Positions 35,670 through 48,611 of a stretch of 64,000 nucleotides of DNA are shown here, piece after piece. Numbering within the stretch: position 1 is the stretch's first letter; every line of letters begins with the position of its first letter. The translations under genes and the position numbers were made by a program. The stretch is taken from assembly GCF_000002995.4 (NCBI RefSeq), contig NW_025062475.1, positions 11,598,187 through 11,662,186 on the forward strand. The letters run 5' to 3'. The stretch comes from Brugia malayi. Lineage: Eukaryota > Nematoda > Chromadorea > Rhabditida > Onchocercidae. A model generated the notes under the pieces. The model had not been told where the DNA came from. It did no database searches and was given only the letters and a program-made list of their open reading frames with translations.

Positions 35670-38600
35670 TGTTGCTGACTGGAAAGTAGTGGTGAAAATA
35701 AAAGCACAAAATGTACACCAAACAAACTAAAATTTTATAAGTTTTCTTTTTTTAATCAATTAAATAATTAATAAGAAAAGAGAACGGAAAACCGTAAGGC
35801 AAATTGTTCAAAGCAAAAAGGACGAATAATAGTAATTATATGAAACGAACATATATAAATTGATGAAAATGTCATCCCAAAGTGCTAATCTTTCTTTTCG
35901 CACTCGAAAATGCATTTCCGATTTATTACTTTCTATTCATAACTTGTTCTCAATTTCAAACAGTAAAATATAAGTAAATGAAAAACTGGAAAAAGAAAAG
36001 GCCATGAAAGAGCAATATAAACATTAATTATGAATAAATCAGACAAAATTGTAATTCAATAAGATTTGTAATTAATCTATAATTCACTGATTGTTGATAA
36101 TTTTATAAAGAATCTAAACATCATCAATGAATTAGATGTAAGCTACATTTTGAGATATTTATGTAATATCAATAATGATAAATAACTAATCCAACTACAA
36201 AACGCTGGACATAAATTTGTGAAACTTTACGAATTAACATTCGCAAATAATTATAAAGTAAAAAAAAAAAAAATCAATTAATTCTTAACTGGATAAGAGA
36301 AAGCTGTATGGTAAATTTTATGATTATCATATAAATCACATTCATCAAATGTATCATTTATGCTACAACATACATTCTTCACATTAACCATCATTTCTTA
36401 AGCTTATAAATTAGCTAATTTCTTAAGCTAATAAATTAGATGAAATGAATATTAAGCATATTTTGCGCCAAACACATTCATAAATCAATTCTTAATTACC
36501 AATTAAAGAAGAGATAAATTAACCCATATAATTTTCATTACTGACAATTATTCATTGATGATATACTGGGAAAGATACATTTCGAATACGAAATCATTCT
36601 AAGATTTAACGATTTCAGCAATTGTACAAACTCCTTTTTATTTTTATGCAATATTTTTTTTAACAATTATTTTGATTTGAAATTTTAACTTACATTTTAT
36701 TTCAATTATCACTAGCAAATACCGTGCTTCAGCTCATATAAAACATTTTGTAAAAAAAAAAATAAAAAATATAAAATGACAGTTTGACAACAAATAGAAT
36801 TTGCTGCACATTACAACTAATTATTGTTAAAAAAGGAGTAATGATAATGATAAATTAACAATCAATCATATTATCACTCAATTATATACTTTTATAGTTA
36901 GTAGTGAAAGAAGACATTAGTTAAGTTCATTGAACTCATCAATCTATCAAGTAAACTAAAATATGAATTATCATTCATTTAATGCAGCCATTTCTAAAAT
37001 TTCACACACGAACTATCAAATCAAGTAAAAAGTTTAAATTGAATATTTTTGAATTCAAAAAAATCGCATTATTTTACTATTAATATTAATGAAGAAACTT
37101 CTCATTACACTATTAATCTGAAAAAAATAATAAAAAATAAAACAAAATAATTCTTGAAAAAAAAAGTGATGATAAAATATTTGTATTTAACAAAATTAGT
37201 CTCATGAATCCGAAATGGAAAAGGTTCAGAGAAGCATATCTAACAATCATAAACATCAAATAAATGTTTACTTCTGTCTGTCATAAACGTCCATCCCATA
37301 ACTTATACAATCATGAATCATATTCACTTTCATTCGTTAGTTCAGTAAACAAAAAAAGAGAGAGAGAGGGAGAGAGAGGGAGAGAGTAAGCAAAAGATGA
37401 GACAATAAAATGAAATAAAAACTAAACTATGTAATGTTCGATTGCAAAACACTACTAAGCAATATATGTTAACAGTGATACTGTTTAAAATGTAACAAAA
37501 AAAAAGTGTTAAAATCATCATTTCCTATTAAGTATTATTTGTGGAATGAATCTGTTTCAAATAGAGGAACAATAATAGTATCAATAGAGACGATAATACT
37601 GATAACATATGATAATGATAAGGGAAGTGCGGACTAATATATCAATCAAAATAGCGCTTACAAAGCCAAAAAAAAAGGATAAAAAAAAACATACACAAAC
37701 ACACTGATCAACAATGATTACATTTTTCACATTTTTATATATCAGAAATGAAATTGAATTGGCAACCAGTTCATATGGCTGAAATAATTACCCTATAAAT
37801 TGTCACCAAATGTATTCGAATTATTTAACTTATAACATGTCATCAACTAATTAACCTATTAGTTGAATATTTTAAATGTTTAATTTGCATGCAACACCGA
37901 TAAATAAATTGTTTTGCATGAATAAATCTTGAAAATTTTGATCCATAAATGGATGAAAAATAATGAATTATATGAACTCAAATTTCTTCTGCTTCACATT
38001 AAATCAAATTTAGCTCACAATATGCCATCAATAAAGTGAAACGAAGAGAACAAAAAAAAAAAAAAAAAAAAAGCAAATGTTAAAATATGATGACAAGAAA
38101 GGATAAGTCCCAAACGAGAGAATCATAATGCAATAGGCATTTGCGCTCCATCTAAATATTGAATTTTCTTTATGTCATTTTTAAAAGTACTATCAATCGA
38201 TTACATTCAGTAATGGTAACGGAAAATTTTTGAAATGCACTACAAAAAAAAAAAAAAAAAAAAAAGATTAGCAGAACTAATTATCACAAAAAGTTGGCAC
38301 AAAAAAAACAAAATAAATAAATAAAATGCATAAAATATAACCTGCCAAAAAAAAGGGAAACATTTCCCGATAAAAAAACTAATCAATCAACAGTTGACAT
38401 CAATGATTTGAAACATTTACTTATTATGACTATTAAAAGTGTCAGAAATGATCCACCTTAATGTTATAATATTGACAAGAATAAATATATGAAAGAGGTT
38501 AAAGGTCAACATGTCTATATGTATTACATCTGATATAATTTATTCATTTTTATTTATTGATAATGTAACTCCTACACGTTAAACATGATCGATATGAGAG

Positions 38601-38693
38601 AAAAGAAAAAAGAAAAAGAACGTAAAGCATAGAGTAAACAAAGTTCAAAGTTTTTACAAAGTTTAATGATACTAAATTAACACTTAAATAATA

Positions 38694-38815
38694 TCAAATA
38701 CTCAATGATAAAAACTAGTTATACTTTATTGATACTACTGATATCAAATCATCAATGATAAAAACTAGTTATACTTTTATCGACACTAATGATATCAAAT
38801 CATCAGTGATAAAAG
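38694..38815. repeat. Tandem repeat of about 62 bp, two copies plus a partial
   Basis: The unit contains ATCAATGATAAAAACTAGTT and ATACTTTTAT(C/T)GA with few changes between copies. A third partial start (ATCATCAGTGATAAAA) follows. Confidence 0.85.
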
Positions 38816-38920
38816 TTCACGTCTTATCAATAATCACGGTAACAGTACTAGCCTGAAAATTATCTCTTCAAAATAAAATAAAATTGACAAAGATACAACC
38901 AACCAATATCAACATTACTA

Positions 38921-39250
38921 TGCATGTATGTATGTATGTACGTATGTGTGTGTGTGTGTATGTATGTGTATGTGTATGTGTATGTAACCAACGTCCTTCA
39001 AATCCATCCATATCAGTCAGTTAGTCGGTCCATAACTTGTCAACATTTTCTCTCCTTTCTCCTCTCTCTCTCTCTCCCTCTCTCCCTACATGTCCTCCAG
39101 TCTTCTCTCTCTCTCTCTGTATTTACACTTGTATCTATAGTAACGTAAACCATTGCGCCTGATTTGTCGAAATAGAGGTGACGTCAACAAATGCATGTAT
39201 GTGTGTGTGTGTGTGTGTTGTATGTACGACATATGTATGTATGTATGTCG
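38921..39250. repeat. Microsatellite cluster: TATG/TG, CT, TG
   Basis: TATG and TG repeats at 38921-38985, CT repeats at 39050-39119, and TG plus TATG repeats at 39190-39250 lie within 330 bp. The second TG block is flanked by GTACGAC and GTCGTAT, which can pair. Confidence 0.9.
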
Positions 39251-40440
39251 TATACATTGGTCAAATTAGGACAACATTATGTGCAAATTTAAAAATGTCT
39301 TTAGCCTAAGCATAAAGGGAATGGTCATTGTGTAATAGTCGTACATAAATTTAGTAAAATGACTTAAATACTAATAAAGACAGTAATGAATTCATTTCTT
39401 TTAAATCTTTCACAGTTTAAATTACTAATTGAAAACATTATCAAATGATAAATTAAACTAAATAATATCAATTTTGTTACTTGAATAAAAGATTAGTTGA
39501 ATACATGTATTATCTTTTTCACTTGTATAATCATTGATGAACAATAAATCACTATCCTTAAATGATATTTTTGTCAACAATCACTCTGCATAGATGGATA
39601 TATGTGATGACGGACAGTTGATAATATTTTTACCGTTTTTTTTTCTAAAAAAGAAAAAAACAAGAAAGAAATAATTTATGCAAAATTAATTTCAATGAGA
39701 AAAAAACCTGTTCAGTGATTTATGCAAAACTAATTTCAATGAAAAAAAGAAAAATATTTCTCATATACGAGAAAAATCAATCTGAACATATAGATACGAT
39801 GAATATTTTAATTTTATACAATAACCCGTTAGCAACTCTTCTTTACGCCTCGCTGTTTTTTGTTCTTTTTGCAAAATGATGTAAAAATAAGAGGAAAAGA
39901 CGAGTGAATCTTGTTATCGAGTTATTTTTTTACATGATATAGTTGAGATTGAGAAATAAGAGTACCCATTAATATAGCTTCTTCTTCCTTTCAAAATAAT
40001 TTGATTTTTTTTTCCTACAAACAAAAATAATAATACAACAATTATTACATAATAATTAAAGCAATAAAGATTGTACAATGGTATTGTAATTGTCATGTGA
40101 TAATAAGCTCTTCAGAAAAGAATAAAAGAGAGATCAGTAAACTTTGATTATAAAAAGGAAAAAAAAACAAAGACAAAAAAGAACAAACCAAGATAACAGA
40201 TAGAAATTCTTATAAGATGTTATAAAATTGGAAAAAATGACAAACTTATAACAGAAAATACCATGACAACATGTATAAAAAGACAAATATTGAGCAAACA
40301 AAACAATGATAGAACAATATATATATATACCTATATTTGAATGCGATTGGTCATTTTACAGTTAGTAATCCTTCACGAACGAAATCACGTTCTTCTGCTT
40401 TTATTTTTAGTTACATTTCCATATTCATCGAAGATGTCCT

Positions 40441-42209
40441 TTAGTCATCTCCATCAGCATCATCTGATTCGTAGAGATAGTCTCTGCAAAAATTCAATTA
40501 ATATCATATAAATGAAGGAACAACAGATAAGAGAGGAGAGGAGAGAAAAGAGAGAAAGGAATCTTCTATGAATAGTATTTCATAAACTTGTAGATGAGAA
40601 GATAGAATTAAACCAATATCCAGTAACTCAAGTGAATAAACAAATTAATGAAATATATATATGAAAAGCCTACACATGATTAGAAAGAAATTTCTGTCCA
40701 TCAGCATCATTATCATCCGTATCACTGTTACTACTGCTACTTTCATTATTGTAGTACCAAAAACTTCGTGAACATTTCGTATTTTTTGTTTCGTACTTAT
40801 CCAGTGCTTTCGCTATACGAGATGCCCAAATTGCTGCTTGCTTCTCTAATCCTAATTAAATGAACATTTTGTTGCATTAGCAAGCTTTACACATTGCATA
40901 ATATTATTAATATTAATAAATGTTAGTAATAACAACAAAAATAATAGTAAAGGTAATCGTATATGTTAGAAATAATTCTAGTAGACAGCAGGATAAAATA
41001 ACAATAGTAAAAATAGGAAAAAAATTATGAGCGAAGAAATTTCCTATCCTAAATTCTAATCTCACCATTTCTCGCAAGTAAAGAAATTGCTTACCTGTAT
41101 TCGAGTGACTACAAATATAACACAATGGACAAAGAGCAACAGCTCCGATGGAATTTAATCGCCTTGTTAAAGCTCTCGCGACCTGCAATTTATTATAAAC
41201 TAAAATACAGTTATTAATATAACGAAACTAAAAGTATATAAAATTTATAAAGTATACAAAAATAAGAAAGAATGACAAACTCGATAATATTGTTTGTGAC
41301 CGCTACGTGAATCACCAATACCAAGAACAGCGAAATGCATTTGTCGGCATGGTAAATTGGTCGCTTTTTGATCGAATGCAAGATCTTCTAGAAATTCCAA
41401 AAACCATTCAGTACTCTCCGTCTCATTTCCATCAAGTGTACAGTCCATCAGGAATAAACCAACACCCTGTAGAATGATTGAACAATTTTAGTTGTTATAG
41501 ATTTCATTTATAATTTTTTTTTTCTTGTCATAATGCCAATAACAACTAATTATTTAATTGTTTCGTATTGTTGAAATCGAGAATTCAAATATTTGTATAA
41601 TATAGCTATGTGTTAAACAATTCTTAATTGCACTAATGCAATTATTTATAAATTAATAAGTTACCTTCAAAAGATTGCAACAGTTATAAAAAGAAAAAAC
41701 GAATATAGTGAAAAACTGACAACTTACCCTGTATTTCATGAAAGCTGCCGTTTCAATATCAGCTAAATTAACCACTGGTAATCCTTCGTACTCCAAATGT
41801 GCACCAATATAATGAGCCAATTCTTCAACATTTCCTCGTCCTTCAGCATAAAATATTGTCACCACTTTACTCTCTAACTCTTCTTCTCGTTTCCGCAGTT
41901 CACGCTTCTATAAAATTTATTACAACAAAGAATTTCTAACGTAAATTTTAATTACGTATGAGAAGATAAAGAATATCCAAATAGAAAGTTTACAACTAAT
42001 ATAACATCAAATACAATTTCATATTTATTAATGAAAGAAGTTACCTCAACATATTCAGTGTATAATTTATGAGCATACTGATAAAGCATATATACACAAC
42101 CGGGCATAAAAATACCAACCGCTGCAGTAACATATAGTAATACATCATCACGTTCAGCTGCTCGCATAAAATTAGCTAACGAAGATCCACGAGCTGAATG
42201 CGTTGACAT
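40441..42209 (-). CDS. Membrane-anchored flavodoxin-like protein, TYW1 N-terminal-domain type
   Basis: Six exons in transcript order: 42209-42045, 41907-41728, 41466-41281, 41182-41095, 40851-40674, 40483-40441; 279 residues. One membrane segment lies near residues 23-43 (VLLYVTAAVGIFMPG), followed by a charged linker and a flavodoxin fold: VVTIFYAEGRGNVEELA in the place of the FMN-phosphate loop, then VGLFLMDCTLDGNETESTEWF and HFAVLGIGDSRSGHKQYY. The order and motifs (TM anchor, TDG..TESAEWF-like, AVFGLGNS-like) match the N-terminal half of TYW1, the wybutosine tRNA enzyme. The radical-SAM half is absent: the gene ends in a Ser/Asp-rich acidic tail. The SQTGTA-type phosphate loop is altered to AEGRGN, so FMN binding is uncertain. 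A strong acceptor (GTTTACAG, exon from 42216) lies 7 nt before the ATG, and AATAAA (40400-40405, minus) lies about 40 nt after the stop. Alternative: another diflavin-reductase-like protein. Assignment is by remembered motif resemblance only. Confidence 0.72.
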
Positions 42210-43132
42210 TACTTTGCTGTAAACAAAGTAAATAACTGCTATAAATATAACAAAATTACTCGATAAAATGAAGAACGATTAAGACTACTGTATATTATTC
42301 ATGATAATATTAAAGAAAAGATATTAATTTTTTTTTCGATATTATTGACAAAAGCAAAATCGATAATTATCAATCTTTATGAGCAAAAAATGAGATACCG
42401 GTAATAGTAAACAGGTTTTAAAAATAAAAAACACTCCAAAACTGAATTTGATCTTTTTATTTTATTACTGCTATTTGAAAGTAAGCACATATGTAATTAT
42501 ATCTCTTATTATCATACAGTAGCACCACTGATTGAAAGAGATTACGAATCATCTAAATGTAAAATAATCGAACAAACAAAGATGAAAAATGACCACAATT
42601 ATTATATATAATTATATATATATATATAAATTATACATAAATAACAACTACCCTGGCTAAATTTGAGAACATGTTTGAATCATTATGCCTATCCAGAAAT
42701 ACAGATCTCAATATTACAAACAACAATTTAACATGAAAATAAATCTTTTAGTCATAAGATGCAGCGATCATAACATACGATACAAATCAGTTATCAGTAC
42801 AAGATTTCCAATCATTACAAAGTATTATCTAATTTTGACGTAACTTCCTATGCAACTGGTACTCGTCTATCAGAATTTATAACAAAAGTCAAATAAAAAT
42901 AATCAATTTGAATTAATCAAAGAATCGAAAATAATCAATAAATTGTCATGAATATCAACCAAGACAGGAAAATATAAAATAAACAAACAATAGGAATAAT
43001 TTCTAATCACAGTATTAGTCATACAATTGATTCGATTCTCCTACAAATTTCCTATAACTCTCCTGTAAAATTAGACGGCAATTGTTCATTAAAACAGGAA
43101 AAGCAGAAACATTTCCAAATAATACTCACAAA
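42210..43132. other. Spacer between the ADCK2-like stop and the flavodoxin start
   Basis: 0.9 kb, AT-rich. The only functional signal I see is the acceptor-like GTTTACAG (minus strand, exon from 42216) just before the flavodoxin ATG. Confidence 0.65.
42217..42224 (-). other. Putative trans-splice acceptor of the flavodoxin-like gene
   Basis: GTTTACAG on the minus strand ends 7 nt before the ATG at 42209. There is no in-frame upstream start. Spliced-leader addition is inferred from position and motif. Confidence 0.5.
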
Positions 43133-43472
43133 CTAAATCATGGAAAAAAGAAATGGTCGTGCACAATGAAAGAGATCTAAATCGGGATCTAACGAACGCC
43201 CTAAACCTTCCAAAACTATAACTGCTAGTATAACTGTCGTAAATGTTGGATCCAGTGCAACTTCATGACGACTTACGATTGAGAATAATTCATTTAACAT
43301 TTCGGATATATTCAGCTATAAATCACATTTAATGAAACTTATTTTCCTTGAGCAAACTTGAACACTTTAACAAAGTTGCAAAAATTTTCTAATTTAAAAC
43401 AATTAATTTTACTAAAATGCATCGTTATCAACTAGGTAAAAAAAAAGTCAATTAAAAGTTGCACATATTGAC

Positions 43473-43542
<70 letters not shown>

Positions 43543-46500
43543 CGATGTTTTGATTCAGAATTTCAAATAAATCAGTAACTTCGTTACTTTTTTGAAGGCT
43601 TGGAAAAAAAAAAAAAAAAACAAAAATTTTATTCTAATTCTAACTGAACTCTAAAAAGCTCACCATATGGTGAATAGTATGTCGAGAAGACATAACTGTT
43701 TATTATTAACCAGCGGACTAATCTGAGCAATCTACAGATTGACGTCTAGATGAATGAAATGTAATAATTCAATGATTTGCATAGCAAACCTTGTTTACGG
43801 AATCTATTTCATCTTTTCCAATCTTTTCCATCGTATAATCACAACACTACCTGTAGACAAGCTATACTAAGGAAATAGATGACCGTGATAGACTTAACAA
43901 ATAGCATACCCTTCTCAAATTGTTTTTGGAACGTGCTATTTGAACGATTTGATCCACTTCAGCATAAAATTGTTGCGGATTTTTGCAATGCTGCTTTGGG
44001 GAATGTAGCAGTAATAATTCACCAACATCACGACCCTGCAATCCACATATCTTCTACCTTAAATTATTTCAGCTCACATACATCAAATTTTTTTTATTTC
44101 GATGCTTAGAAGTACACATAAAGTTTTCTTTATTTTATCGATAAGTTAAACAACGATTTAATGATGAACTGTTTTATTTTTATTCCAGTTCAGGTATTTT
44201 AATTAAGGTAGAGGTAGTCATCTACCAAAAAAACGAGTAAAATTTAAAGTATCATTATAAGGGAATGATTAACAGTGCCGGCAGATTTAACAATAAGAAA
44301 GATCAACATTAATAGTACTTTACCTGTGTTCTTCATAATATCAAATATAATCTAATAATTATTAGATTTACTAACTCTTTTGTCAACAACTGCTCGAAAA
44401 AGAAGGCGAAGTTTCTGCAAATTCTCTTGTGTTTCTTCAAGAGCAATGCCTGTATCTAATATAACCAACATGGGTTCGCCAGACTCATCAAGATCGCAAT
44501 CGTCATATGAAATTCGGATACCATCTTTCATACTAACAAAACTGTTTAGTATTTCTTTCTGAAAATAAAATAAACATAATATGTCTGACAGATCTCAAAA
44601 GATGTCTTATTTGCTCCCAAATGCAAAACTAGATATGTGAGAACGAAATGAAACAAACAAACCAATCTGTCAATAGAAATTCGAAAAAAATTAAACCATT
44701 TGGTTGACCGATAATCATCGTTATCAAACCTAAACAGTTTTAAAGGCATGAATTTGGTAAAATGATTTAAAGTGGGTTTATTTTAATCCTTCCATACTGT
44801 TTAGAGCAAGTCTGTATAAATAAACCTTAAAAGTATATTCCCAGGATGAAGATCGCCATGCACGAAATTATCCACAAAAATCATTTTCAACAATGCTCTA
44901 ACTCCAATCAGTGCAACTTTCTTCTTCAATTCATTTTGCTTCATCTGCAAATGATGACAATTTGATTTGAGCGGTTTTTTAATTCACAAAAGTACTGTTT
45001 ATCTTATGCGACTAGATTCATTCTGGAAATGGGAAAAAGTAGTATATATGAGCTGTTCATTTACCATTTGTTCATCGGTAACTAATTTATTGATATACAG
45101 CCCACTTTCAAATGTTTCCATGATGACATCTTTAGAATAACATATGACTTCAGGAAATCGTACCCTTGTTTTTTTAGGATCGAAATTATCACCAAACCTC
45201 TGCAAATGAACCAAATGAAGATTTTTAATTAAGTTTGCAGAAGCAGGAAACTTTAGAAGAGTTAACTACAAATGAACTATATAACGACTATCGTATTCTT
45301 GTAGGAAACATCTCTCAAGAAATATATGATGTCAGACTAACAAAAAATATTCGAGAATATGAATTTGTTAACAAATGTTTTTACATTGACTGGTTTCAAT
45401 AATAAAAAAAAAACTTGCTTTTAAAGCTCTTGCTTCGTTTCTCAAATCCACTTGTAACTCAAGCACTTCTCTGAACTGATTTAAACAAGATACCGGATTT
45501 ATATATGATAGTCGAGGCATAATGATTTCTATTAAACGGACAGCACATTGCATTATTGACAGATCAATATCAATGCTTTCCCGGATTCCATCTTTTGCAG
45601 TCTAATCGAAATAATTTCAGGAATGAATAATGTGCCTGTCGCTTAAGGAAATTCAAACAGGTGTTTTCAAATTAGAATACTTACTTTTATGGCGATTTCA
45701 ACATGTCGGTCCTTCGTAAACGGTAAATGAATACCTGTAGTCTCCTGGAAAGCCCATACATCAAGGATACCTTTATACACCTGAAAAAATGAAATTCAAG
45801 AGAAATGTAAATTGAAGGGCCATTAGTACAATTACTGAACTCAATGCCACTTCAATCACAATCAGAAAAAGATGTCACAAATGTCATAACGCAAAATTTT
45901 GTTTTCCAGTGTCCTAAAAGTATCTCATATGCGGTAATGCATTGATGAGAACTAGAATACTTAAACTTCCTGATGCAGTTAAATATCTGTTAGTCTTGGA
46001 TACAATTAAACTATTGCATAGTAAGCGAAGTATAAGCTAACTATCTCTAAACCTAACTATCTTTAAAATTTGTCTCAAATTTAATATCAACTTTCTTTCG
46101 TTCCCGTTTTTCTTTCCTTTCTTTCTCCCTGGCGCTTAATTATGCGATTATTTTCTTAGCAAATATATAATTAATTGTTTTCATACCTCAGCAATACATC
46201 CGGAACCAATAGGATCAGTTTCTACTGATACAACGAAATCTTTCCACCGAGAATCACCAAATAACTGATCGAGTGCATGCTGAGAACGATACCATGGACG
46301 ACTTGTCGTCTTTGTGTGCAGAACTGACATCTTCATAGATGAAATATTGTTACATTTTACGATGATCAAAGTAAACATTAGCAAACAGATTTATTCTGAG
46401 AACTGAGAAAGAGCTAAAATGGAAATTTATTTTCTCCTGTGATATGAAATATTTCCTATAATAACTTACTCTGTCACAAAAACTCTTTGTAAAGATATCA

Positions 46501-47906
46501 CGCCGCGTACTTGCCCATTGACCTAATTTGATAAAAGTCGGACCACTTCGCTGCACCATCCACAACAGCCATCTCCACCACAGTTCTCCAAAACCACTCC
46601 AAAAATACGCAATTGGAGAAGTAATCAACAATGGAGTGAAGAATAATGATAAAGATACTATCCTGAAAAGACAACATCTGATAAGAAAGTAATTCCTGAC
46701 AGCTATTCCTGACAGGAATAAGTGGTAAGCTTACTTCCCTTCTTCAATTAGTTCAATTAGAATATAAAGTACATATTTTTATCAACTATGAGAGATCATA
46801 ACAAACTTAAAGGCGCATCACTTAATGCCTGATGCACTATAAAGACCAATAAAGATTGAACTGAACAAAATATGAGTTCAATCTTTCCAGCAGTGCTAAG
46901 CGATATTAATTCTATTAATGAATTTTCACTATTTATCATCAAAAAAATAAAAGACTTCTCGATTAATAATTATCATTTATTCTTTTTGTTATAATATGGT
47001 AAATCTAATCAAAAAACACTCCGCATTCAAGTATTCAAAACAAGTTAGAATTAAATGATAACGATAAATTAAATGAAAACGAAATGAAAACAAATATAAC
47101 AGAAACTATTTTACAAATAATGAATGATTCATTTTTGAATCTTCTCATGATAAAAGATAAGCGAAACCTTAGAATTATTTTGATTACACGTAGAGTTGTT
47201 CTATACAAATATATAACCATACGTATACCAAGACAGCCATGATCGTTTGATATTGCTTCAATAGGCGATGAAGTAACCAGCCATGGATTCTCTTCCTTTA
47301 CTATTTTCACCTATATTTATAAATCTAACAAATTAAATTAGATAACTGCTACTACTAATATGGTACTATATTAATCCAATTTTACGGAAAATCATTTTAT
47401 ACTGAATCCGCTATACACTTATAAAATTTTGCTGGAATCTGATTCATTATATAACTTTGAAATTAAAGATTAATTCCTAACAAATAGATTAACTGATCCA
47501 TTAAATGGAATCATTAAGATGTTAAGAAAAAATGAATAGCAAAAAGCAACTAAAAAACTTCGACAAGCTTAAAATCATGTCATTAGGAAATTGTTGGAAT
47601 AATCTAAGTGCTATAATAGTATCATCGGCCATTTATAATAATATCCCTTAATTACATTCAAAATACTACTAAAAACTTCCAATGATTAACACTCACCAGT
47701 TGATCCTTACAATGGACATTTTTTATGATCGGTTTGCTTAACAAACCACCACAAAACATTAATATAGAATGTAATTTTCGTTTTCTTCGTGTCGCTTGTA
47801 CACGGAATATATTATTTCGTAGGCAAAACATCCAGAAGTGTTGTTGATACTTGATTAATGTGAAACATTTCAGAATTCGCTTTGTAGCATCCAACGATCC
47901 TAACAT
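43133..47906 (-). CDS. ADCK2: ADCK2-like UbiB/ABC1-family atypical kinase
   Basis: Member of the ABC1/UbiB protein-kinase-like family, mitochondrial proteins linked to coenzyme Q and lipid metabolism. Eleven exons in transcript order: 47906-47697, 47310-47168, 46662-46470, 46330-46187, 45780-45685, 45601-45419, 45199-45065, 44944-44826, 44541-44376, 44035-43910, 43315-43133; 565 residues (human ADCK2 about 626). The basic N-terminus suits mitochondrial import; a hydrophobic stretch lies near 119-137. The family KxGQ motif is FIKLGQWAS (163-166). Then come the glycine loop IGSGCIAEVYKG, the Lys motif VEIAIK, the Glu-helix RNEARALK, the catalytic HGDLHPGN (397-404), and LDTG in the DFG position. 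The intron 45418-45200 starts GCAAGT, a GC-AG intron needed to keep ALKRFGDNF in frame. Exon 9 must begin at 44541 (CTAAACAG acceptor), because the stronger TTTTCAG site 19 nt upstream would put a stop in frame. Confidence 0.93.
43472..43538. repeat. AT dinucleotide microsatellite
   Basis: A near-uninterrupted (AT)n tract in the last intron of the ADCK2-like gene, with one phase slip (TATT) at about 43491. Confidence 0.95.
45200..45418 (-). other. GC-AG intron in the ADCK2-like gene
   Basis: In transcript order the exon ends TTTAAAA, the intron begins GCAAGT and ends TTGCAG, and the next exon starts AGGTTTGG. The nearby GT (GCAA|GT) would give the wrong phase. GCAAGT is the standard sequence of GC-type donors. 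Confidence 0.8.
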
Positions 47907-48611
47907 CTTTTTTCTTTCTTTAAATTTGTTAAAAAAAATTTCAAGAATTTTAACATTTATGAAATATACATACGACTATGTTTGTGAAGTATTTGTTACC
48001 ATTGAAAATGTATTGTACTGAACAATTGAATGTTGTAATAACATTTTTAGTATATCTTCGAATTATTTATCAACTGATATTTTTTAAGTATTTTTCAACT
48101 TATTACACTGTACGAAAGTTAAATTTACTGTAATTTAATTTAACATAATTCAGTTTAATTCACCTATGGCTATACATCCAATTACAAATTATATGACAGA
48201 AATTGAATAAAAGAACAAACAATAATATATTGATAACTTTAGTCAATTATATTCCAAGCTTTCAACAGTTGTACAACAAGAAATAGAATTATGGAATCTC
48301 TGCAGAGCACCCATTAAGAATGATATTGTTTAGGAAAGTGAGCTTCATATCAATATAGATACAATATGCAAATAGATGTAGAGAGCTTTTTTTTGTCATT
48401 GTTAGAGGACACTTAGAAATGCAATGATGACGATTTAAAAAGAAAGTTAATGCCTAACCTAAACTATTGCATTATATGTGAGCTAAACATAAAAAGAAAC
48501 AATATCATAATTCAATCATCATATAATATCAAGACTGATTAGGTATGAAATATATCCTTAAATTGAGCATCTTTGTTAATGTAAAAAAAGGACACTGAAA
48601 GGTGCAAGTTA
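47907..48611. other. Spacer between the WDR24 stop and ADCK2-like start
   Basis: 0.7 kb. No extra gene, no clear AATAAA on the minus strand, and only a weak purine-rich AAG before the ADCK2-like ATG. Confidence 0.6.

Larger units (their letters stand above)
35670..40440. other. 4.8 kb spacer upstream of clathrin, rich in simple repeats
   Basis: No convincing exon on either strand. It contains GA tracts (37349-37388), TATG/TG tracts (38921-38985 and 39190-39250), a CT tract (39050-39119), a two-copy repeat of about 62 bp (38694-38815) and a direct repeat of about 34 bp (39673/39718). Its minus-strand 3' side is expected to hold the clathrin promoter or an upstream leader region. Confidence 0.7.

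Noticed and set aside
38924..39148. Plus-strand open frame over TG and CT tracts
   Set aside because: Low-complexity translation with no homology or splice context.
43472..43538. AT-rich tract as a possible origin or transposon end
   Set aside because: It is a plain dinucleotide microsatellite within an intron, with no terminal repeats or coding sequence nearby.
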